Assembly: GCA_023376005.1 (NCBI GenBank)
Contig: CM042160.1
Location: 83,211,272-83,275,271 of the forward strand
Length of the DNA: 64,000 nucleotides
Direction: 5' to 3'
Source: Doryteuthis pealeii
Lineage: Eukaryota > Mollusca > Cephalopoda > Myopsida > Loliginidae
Part shown: in pieces, positions 57,110 through 64,000 of the stretch
Position numbering within the stretch: position 1 is the first letter of the stretch
How the letters are laid out: the number at the start of each line of letters is the position of its first letter
The notes under the pieces: generated by a model
What the model was told of the DNA's origin: nothing
Seen by the model: the letters and a program-made list of their open reading frames with translations, nothing else
Databases searched by the model: none
Made by a program: the position numbers and the translations under genes

Positions 57110-57365
57110 GCCCCCACCCCCCACAATGGGTAGTGACCCATGATGTTTAAGGATGGAACCCTGGTGCCTGACCCCTTCATCACCATTGCTCCCTGGTTCA
57201 CTCTGACCCGGAGTGGTAGTACCTGTTAGGGTCCCATCTATGGGTTAAATAGAAAAATGTATTTATAAAAAAATTGTATTATCCATTAAGACTTGATTTA
57301 TTTCAAAACTTTATCGGCATTAAATGACCCATTGAGGTTGATATGCCGTAAAACAAGATCAAACC
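57110..57365 (+). mobile_element. family X retroposon fragment
   Basis: GTAGTGACCCATGATGTTTA, then 57170-57360 matching the 3' half of X including the A-rich end. Confidence 0.65.
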
Positions 57366-57369
57366 AAAA

Positions 57370-58080
57370 AACCAAACCCGGTGCCTGAGCAGTCCATGAC
57401 ATGTAACATTCCACTTTGACCCTCACTTAGGCTAGACGGACGGTTGGAGAGGCTCCCTCTGATCAATCAAGCCCTAGCACCTATATGATTGCCTTGACCC
57501 TGTTGACCTTTTGGCAACCCCCCAAGCCTTTTTATCATATATACGCTATAAGGTGGTAGTTAAGGATCTTAATGTCATGGGTATGGCATTAAACTCTTAT
57601 CTGATGGTGAAGTTCCAATTCTGGAGCTCAGGGGAATGTGGAGTACCCATTTATCACCATTGTTCCCAAGTTTTTTCTGACCCGGAGTGGTAGTACCAGT
57701 TAGGGTATCATCTATGGGTTAAATAGGAAAATGAGTTTAAGAAAATTGAGTTTAAAAATAAATTGAGTACCCATGAAGAATGAATAAAACAAAAACATCT
57801 TTGGCATAAAATAACCCAACAAGTGAGGTTCCAATTTTGGAGCTCTGGGAATGTGGAGTACCCCTTGATAACCATTACTCTCAGGCCCACTCTGGCTTGG
57901 AGTGGTAGTACCTGTTAGGGTCCCATCTATGGGTTAAATAAAAAACATGAGTTAAAAATGTGTTAAAAAAGATGTTTTAAAAAATTGAGCACTCATCAAG
58001 AATGAATAAAACAAAACGTCTTCGGCATAAAATAATCCAGCAAGGGTTGACATGCCATAAAATCCAGTCAACTAACCAAC
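57370..58080 (+). mobile_element. two further X-related fragments in tandem
   Basis: 57375-57740 and 57820-58075 match X, each ending in the 79-bp AATGAATAAAAC unit seen in tandem at 43126. Confidence 0.6.
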
Positions 58081-58339
58081 TGACCAGTGCACTCAGAATT
58101 TTTTCTTAACCTCAGAGCCAGTGTATTTCAATTTCATGAACTTTCTTTTCAACTCAGGCTCGTAGTGGAAAATCCATATTTGGCCCATATGGAAACATTT
58201 TTTTTATCGAAACATGCTTCTCGTAACCAGCACATATTTTTCTATAAATTTCACATGGTTTGCACTTCTCAACCACCAAAAATTTGATAACAGACCTCTG
58301 TTCAAACCTGATTTGCTACCATTTTGAATAGTCTCAAAA

Positions 58340-58500
58340 CAAATAGGATAACATCACTTGTGAGTTCATCCTTACTTCTCCAGAAATATCCAGCATGTCT
58401 TGTTTGTCTTACTCGGATGGTTTGTGTGATAGGGGGCAAGTGGCCATACAGCTGTCCATTTGTAGTGTGCTACTTTCAGGATTTATTAATTGGTTTACTA
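58340..58500 (-). mobile_element. RTE-type retrotransposon fragment
   Basis: The minus strand reads YGHLPPI..TI and RRTR-like segments matching 32935-33060. Confidence 0.55.
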
Positions 58501-58711
58501 ATTTCAAATATATATTTTTTTAAATATCAATAAATCACCCTCACATTTTTTATTTTTCATTCATTTTTTGCACTTGTTATTCCTCAACTTATTCTTAATG
58601 TCATGTTCAAGTAGATCCATAATATGTTGGTTGCATATCATCCTTAGTATGAACCAGAAAGTCAATATTGCTGGCCGAAAGGATTTTTACAATAATGAAA
58701 TTTATTGTGTA

Positions 58712-59150
58712 CAGTGCTCAGGCGCACCACAACTCATCAAAGTCTCATGTCTAGTACATAGAATAATGTATTAGTGTCAGGAACATGAATAGCATACAGT
58801 AATAATATACATGTATGTGTACAGTGCTCAGGTGCACCACAACTCATCAAAGTCTCATGTCTAGTACATAGAATAATGTATTAGTGTCAGGAACATGAAT
58901 AGCATACAGTAATAATATACATGTATGTGTACAGTGCTCAGGTGCACCACAACCATCAAAGTCTCATGTCTAGTACATAGAATAATGTATTAGTGTCAGG
59001 AACATGAATAGCATACAGTAATAATATACATGTATGTGTACAGTGCTCAGGTGCACCACAACTCATCAAAGTCTCATGTCTAGTACATAGAATAATGTAT
59101 TAGTGTCAGGAACATGAATAGTGTACAGTAATAATATACATGTATATGTG
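58712..59150. repeat. 110-bp minisatellite, four units
   Basis: Units start at 58712, 58822, 58932 and 59041. Same repeat as 41001-41330 and forming the 3' end of the LINE fragment that follows. Confidence 0.95.
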
Positions 59151-59169
59151 TGCGTGCGTGCATAAGTGT

Positions 59170-59460
59170 GTGGATGGGAGTATCAGGTATAGTGTTGGCG
59201 GATTACAGGAAACATGGAGGCTTTGAAAGATACAGTATTTTGGCAGCCCACAATGGACGCAGGCAGCTTATTCCATGCCTCGGCAACTCTGAGCATGAAA
59301 ATCTTTTTCTGAAAGTCATGTGAGCTATGCTGTTTTCTGACTTTGTAGGCATGTCCACATGTGTTAAAACATGGAGATCAAAAAGGTGCTCAAGGTTGCT
59401 GTTGTTAAGATGATGAATGACCTTTAGATCACTGTAAGATGTTTTCAACTTAAAGTTGAG
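59170..59460 (-). mobile_element. non-LTR retrotransposon C-terminal fragment (family L)
   Basis: Minus strand: VIHHLNNSNLEHLFDLH, then MTFRKRFSCSELPRHG. Third family L copy. Confidence 0.7.
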
Positions 59461-60268
59461 TCTTTTCAAGTTGAAAACCCTTCCTGTGGTTCTGAATTAA
59501 AAAAAACAAACACTCCTCATACAATACTGGAACTGGAGAGTTAATATTACAGAAAAGAATATTGAGAATCGTGTTTGGTCCAATGAGACATTTCCCTGCT
59601 TAATTCCATTATCAATTCATCCAACAATCTACAACTTATGACAACTCTAACTTTCATACATTTGTGAAACCATTTGAGTATATTCATAAAATAATTGTGG
59701 GCATCCTACTTTTCCCAATATTATTCAAAGGGAATTTCTTGTTAACGAAATGAAACAAAAATCAAGAGGATACATTTAAACCAGAAATGATAATTTGCAG
59801 TTTCATTCCATATAAATCCAACTGTTGTCTTTACAATAAATAATTCAAAAATATACAATAACAATCGATATAATACTTAATACACATATCATTTGTAAGT
59901 ATTTAATTCTATAGAAACTACATGATCAATATCAGTTGAATAGCGTAAATTAAGGCACCTGGCCAGGACGACATAAGATCAAAATTGCCAAAATATCTTC
60001 ATAATTCGCAATTTCAATATTACAAATAAAACAAACATATAACTTCTTTTTTTTTAAATTCATTTTAATTTTACGTTGGGCATTTAAGTGACACAAGACC
60101 ATTTGGAATATTTCATTTTTTAAATTTGGTGAAATAAAATGGGACAAATAAGAAATCTGCGATTAAGCAACACCAGCTAATTTTATTTTTCATTTATTTT
60201 GGACAATTTGGACAGTCTCATTTTTGACAAAGGGTGTTGCAGGATAATAATGGATGGAACAAGCGTAT

Positions 60269-60270
<2 letters not shown>

Positions 60271-60304
<34 letters not shown>
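60271..60304. repeat. (TA)n microsatellite
   Basis: TA run about 150 bp before the hammerhead-like motif at 60455. Confidence 0.95.
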
Positions 60305-60308
<4 letters not shown>

Positions 60309-60454
60309 AGATTGTCTGTTGTTTACAGATTTGATCTCTCTGGTGATCGTAAAATATATACACCAATGTATGTATTTATCATTTAAAACACCACTCCTTA
60401 ATGGCAGCTATGAATCAGGTTTCACTCCTGGTCAGAAGTAGTTGCTGTGTCTAG

Positions 60455-60497
60455 CCACACTGATGAGATGTGAAATGTTGAAACATGGTGTCTGTGG
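60455..60497 (+). ncRNA. hammerhead-ribozyme-like motif, canonical core
   Basis: Stem I CCACA/UGUGG (60455-60459 with 60493-60497), CUGAUGA (60460-60466), weak stem II GAU/GUU (G-U, A-U, U-G), GAAA (60480-60483), stem III of three pairs (A83-U91, C84-G90, A85-U89 in the last two digits) with loop UGG, cleavage base C17 at 60492. No extra base before stem II. A (TG)n run follows at 60508. Confidence 0.6.
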
Positions 60498-60889
60498 ATG
60501 ACTTATATATGTGTGTGTGTGTGTGTGTGAAAATAGGTGAAGGTTTAGAAGTATGTGGGTATGTGACAAAAATATGCTGTCAGTCAGCCAAGCTGTAAAA
60601 CAGAGAAGAAGGTGTAAAAGTGGGGACAGAGAGGTAAATGAAAAAGGAGAAACACGACAGCAGGTTTGTTTCGCTAAACTGACATAAGTTATCTTTTAAT
60701 TAATAATGACAAAAATACTCATGTAAAAAAATAATTATGGTTGGACTGAAATATGCAGGGGCCCAAAAGTTGTCCTGGGGTGGGAGGGTTTCTAGAAAAT
60801 TTCCTTCTATCCTAAAACATCTCTTTGGTTGCTCAGCCCATAAGCAGGAAAACTATAGCTATAATCAAGTGTTAATATTTAGGAATGTG

Positions 60890-61650
60890 CGTGGTGTACT
60901 GGTTAGAGTCATAGGAAATGGACATGTCAATATGAGTTCAAATCCTGAATGAAGCCACAGTTCACATATAGCGCTAACACAATTGGGAAAGGTATGAATC
61001 CAATTATTCTCCCTCCAGCTATGGGTAAATAGTAGCGCAGAATGGGCTCTTTAACCTGGGTTAGGCAACTACTCTAGGAGAAGGAAAACCGAATTTAAAT
61101 TTGTTAAACGCTGCTTAAAAATTGTGGACGTGGTTATTTGCATTTCACATAGCACTAATACCCTTGGGAAAGGTATGAATCCAACTATTCTCTCTCCAGC
61201 TATGCGTAAACAGTAGGGAAGACTGGGCTCTTTAACCTGGGTTAGGCAACTAGTCTAAGAGAAGGAAAACTGAATTCAAATTTGTTAAACTCTGCTTAAA
61301 AATTGTGGACAAGGTTATTTGCATTTCACATAGCACTAATACCCTTGGGAAAGGTATGAATCCATCTATGGGCAAATGGTAGGGCAGACTGGGCTCTTTA
61401 ATCTTAGTTAGGCAACCAGTCTAGGAGAAGGAAAACTCTGAATTCAAACCTCTTAAATCTCCGCTTGATGTGGTCACTACTAGAATAGGCTCAGTCCTAA
61501 TTAGTGATCTATTTCACTGGGCTCTTTAACCTTGGTTAGGCAACCAGTCTAGGAGAAGGGAAACTGAATTCAAACCTGTGAAACTCTGCTTGAGGTGGTC
61601 ACTACTAGAATAGGCTCAGTCCTACTTAGTGATCTATTTCAATTTGAAAA
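60890..61650 (+). mobile_element. SINE family S2 with tandemly repeated body
   Basis: Head GGTGTACTGGTTAGAGTC and AGTTCAAATCCTGAATG. The body (CCCTTGGGAAAGGTATGAAT...) then recurs at 60985, 61150 and 61335 at roughly 180-bp spacing, and a 125-bp piece (GTGGTCACTACTAGAATAGG) repeats at 61470 and 61595. Confidence 0.7.
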
Positions 61651-61734
61651 AAAAAAAAATTATTTAAGTTTTTCTTTGTACAGGGGAAATCTCCATGGCA
61701 TAATGGCTATAGTACTGGACTGCGACATAGTAGT

Positions 61735-61820
61735 TCAAACTTTAGGGACGGTTGGTGAGAGATTGTCATGGATATCCATGCTGCTAGCACGATGATGATG
61801 ATGATGATGATGATGATGAT
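61735..61820 (+). mobile_element. RTE-type 3' end with (GAT)n tail
   Basis: GAGAGATTGTCATGGATATC-type sequence followed by about nine GAT units (61790-61820), as at the other RTE fragments. Confidence 0.55.
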
Positions 61821-61859
61821 ATCTCCTTTATTCAAATTTCATGAGTCTAATACAATCTT

Positions 61860-62175
61860 CTTGTTGGCCATGGGTGGTGAACTGTGATGCTTAAGGATGA
61901 AATCCTGGTGACTGAGCTGTTCATGACATGCAACACTCAACTTTGGTTCTTACTTGTGCTAGACAGGTGATGGCCATTACTCCCAGGTCTACTCTGACTT
62001 GGAGAAGTATTACCTTTTAGGATTAATGGGTTTAAAAGATCAAAATGAGTTTAAAAAAAGTGTTAAAAATTTGAGTTTAAATAAAGATTATAATCTACAA
62101 GTATGAATAAAATAAGATGTCTTCGGCATTGAATAACCCAAGTGTTGAAGTGCCATTAATCCAACCAACCAACTA
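61860..62175 (+). mobile_element. family X-related fragment
   Basis: TTGGCCATGGGTGGTGAACT, then the 79-bp end unit at 62103-62170. Confidence 0.6.
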
Positions 62176-62329
62176 CCATGCACAAACGCGTCAATTCAAA
62201 AGACAACAAAACCCGAAGAATATATTTGAATAGTTTTATTTATATTAAAAAATACAGAATTTGACATCAGGAATATAAATTTTTATCTCATATATCTTAG
62301 ATATATATTTTAAGTTTTAGTCTCATCTC

Positions 62330-62332
<3 letters not shown>

Positions 62333-62370
<38 letters not shown>
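62333..62370. repeat. (GA)n microsatellite
   Basis: GA run. Confidence 0.95.
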
Positions 62371-62373
<3 letters not shown>

Positions 62374-62410
62374 ATTTCTAACATCATATGACTCACAACA
62401 GTCTTTTATA

Positions 62411-62582
62411 TCATATCATAATAGAGATTCGGTGTCTGTCTGTAACCGAAACTATGTCAATGCTTATGTCACAATACCTTCATGAATTGTGTAAGTTTAT
62501 CAATGAGTATTTAATTTAGAGTTAGTAATATCCAATATTTAATTTATAGCAATATCATTTGGGAGGGTGTGCTTTTTGCTTA
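62411..62582 (+). mobile_element. Helitron-family element, copy 4 (short, diverged)
   Basis: TCATATCATAATAGAGATTC after an A, then GTCTGTCTGTAACCGAAACT as in copy 1; the 3' side is degenerate (GAGGGTGTG...GCTTA). Confidence 0.5.
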
Positions 62583-62631
62583 CGTTAATAAGGTGGGTTT
62601 GTCGCATAGGTTGTAAATGTATGCATGTACG

Positions 62632-62676
<45 letters not shown>

Positions 62677-62699
62677 TTAAAAAAATAAGGATTTACTGA

Positions 62700-62938
62700 G
62701 GAAGGTCGAATCTTCTTTGTGTGCTGAACATTTCAAAATTTTTTCTATTATTATTATTATTTCATTTCATTGGTTATTTAAAAATAATAATAGTTTGAAT
62801 AATGTACACATGGATAAACTCCTGACCGAAACACATGTAAGTAAAATTGATTAAAATATCCTATTTTATCCATTCAATACTTTCTTTCCTTTATTCATTT
62901 TTTCAACATACTGTCGGATTCACTTCCATTTTCATTTT

Positions 62939-62990
<52 letters not shown>

Positions 62991-63279
62991 TACACCATGA
63001 TAAGGACTAAAAACAAAAAAATCAGTGGAAGTATATAAGAACGGCTCACACATATCTATGCATAATGAATTGATATCCGTTGCATTTGTTTCACGTGTGC
63101 GTTGTCTTGATGATAAGTGACTAACACACTGTTTTAAAACCAAAGGTAACAATGGCACCTTAAATGTATTGTACTCTATAACAAATACATACAGCTCTTA
63201 CACCCGTAATCAAGCACTTTATTTTCAATTCTCCAATACCAGAAAAAACTACTACTAATTATATATATATAATATATAT

Positions 63280-63320
<41 letters not shown>

Positions 63321-63730
63321 AAATTGAAAATGGAAGTGAATCTGACGGTATGTTGAAAAGAGAAATAAAGTATTGAATGGATAAAATAGGATTATTTTTT
63401 TTATCAATTTAACTTACACGTATTTTGGTCAGGAGTTTATCCATGTGTACATTATTCTATCTATTATTATTTTTAAATAACAAAATGAAATGAAATAATA
63501 ATAATAGAAAAAATGTAGAAATGAATGTTGATGTTTCTTTGTGTGCTGAACATTTCTACATTTTTTCTATTATTATTATTTCATTTCATTTTGTTATTTA
63601 AAAATAATAATAGATTGAATAATGTACAAATGAATAAACTCCTGACCGAAACACGTGTAAGAGAAATTAATTAAAATATTCTATTTTATCCATTCAATAC
63701 TTTCTTTCCTTTATTTCTCTTTTTAACATT

Positions 63731-63735
<5 letters not shown>
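62700..63735. mobile_element. foldback array: direct, inverted, direct
   Basis: About 220 bp (TCTTTGTGTGCTGAACATTT through TTCAATACTTTCTTTCCTTT) occurs at 62713-62940, inverted at 63330-63535, and direct again at 63536-63730. (TA)n tracts lie at 62945-62988 and 63259-63300. Confidence 0.8.
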
Positions 63736-63737
<2 letters not shown>

Positions 63738-63763
<26 letters not shown>

Positions 63764-63767
63764 ATAT

Positions 63768-63818
<51 letters not shown>

Positions 63819-63830
63819 TAGATAGTCATC
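63738..63830. repeat. (CTAT)n(CA)n(TA)n compound microsatellite
   Basis: Nine CTAT units, a CA run, a TA run and GATA units. Confidence 0.95.
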
Positions 63831-64000
63831 GATTTACAAACTATGTGACAAACCTACACTTATAAACATAAGCAAAAAGCACAACCCCCTACATACAAAA
63901 AAACAACAAACAAATTGATAAGAAATTCCGTTAGACAGGCAACCTTAATAAATACTGGACCAGAAAAATGATAAAAAGATTGTACAGGGAGATTGAAAAG

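Noticed and set aside
62822..63660. CCTGACCGAAACACATGTAAG repeated in the 62.7-63.7 kb foldback as a hammerhead without stem II
   Set aside because: CUGA and GAAA are separated by two bases, so no catalytic core is possible.

Overview
This is a 64 kb piece of an AT-rich, repeat-dense animal nuclear genome. The best fit is a mollusc, probably a cephalopod. The evidence is large introns with GT/AG borders, two ordinary metazoan genes, dozens of (TA)n microsatellites, and a mixed load of tRNA-derived SINEs, non-LTR retrotransposon tails, Penelope-like pieces, Helitrons, mariner/hAT derivatives and foldback elements. The species call is inference from repeat style; no mitochondrial or rRNA marker is present.

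Two protein-coding genes can be reconstructed exon by exon. The first, on the minus strand at 23210..12461, is mitochondrial F1-ATPase subunit delta (ATP5F1D/ATP5D). It has four coding exons, 164 residues, a clear mitochondrial presequence and intact splice sites. The second, on the plus strand at 34595..49165, is a TMEM267 (C5orf28) orthologue: two coding exons, 241 residues, separated by a 13.8 kb intron. Both reading frames are intact and look functional. They act in different processes and are simply neighbours.

Everything else is repeat-derived or unassigned. 1-12.4 kb: foldback elements, a long non-tRNA SINE-like family (called X here), non-LTR tails and SINEs. 12.4-23.2 kb: ATP5F1D, its introns holding a mariner deletion derivative, an hAT MITE, SINEs and a decayed transposon-like gene. 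23.4-23.9 kb: a non-autonomous Helitron. 24-31.3 kb: an RTE-type tail, three tandem 5'-truncated R4/Dong-type retrotransposons separated by (TAA)n, and a large palindrome. 31.4-34 kb: X, a nested hairpin element and a 0.7 kb polypurine tract. 35-48.8 kb (TMEM267 intron): SINEs, X, a 1 kb tandem segmental duplication, a Penelope-like GIY-YIG fragment and a second Helitron. 49.2-64 kb: more PLE-like modules, MITE clusters, a 110-bp minisatellite and foldbacks.

The most notable result is a set of hammerhead-ribozyme-like motifs. At least five sites in different repeats carry the CUGANGA and GAAA boxes, a stem II, a tiny stem III closed by A15.1-U16.1, an allowed cleavage base and a complementary stem I (9044-9082 minus, 49824-49876 plus, 50283-50320 minus, 56445-56484 plus, 60455-60497 plus), with further decayed copies. 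Hammerheads in Penelope-like elements and retrozymes are known. What looks less familiar is their recurrence in head-to-head foldbacks, and an extra base before stem II in three of the five.
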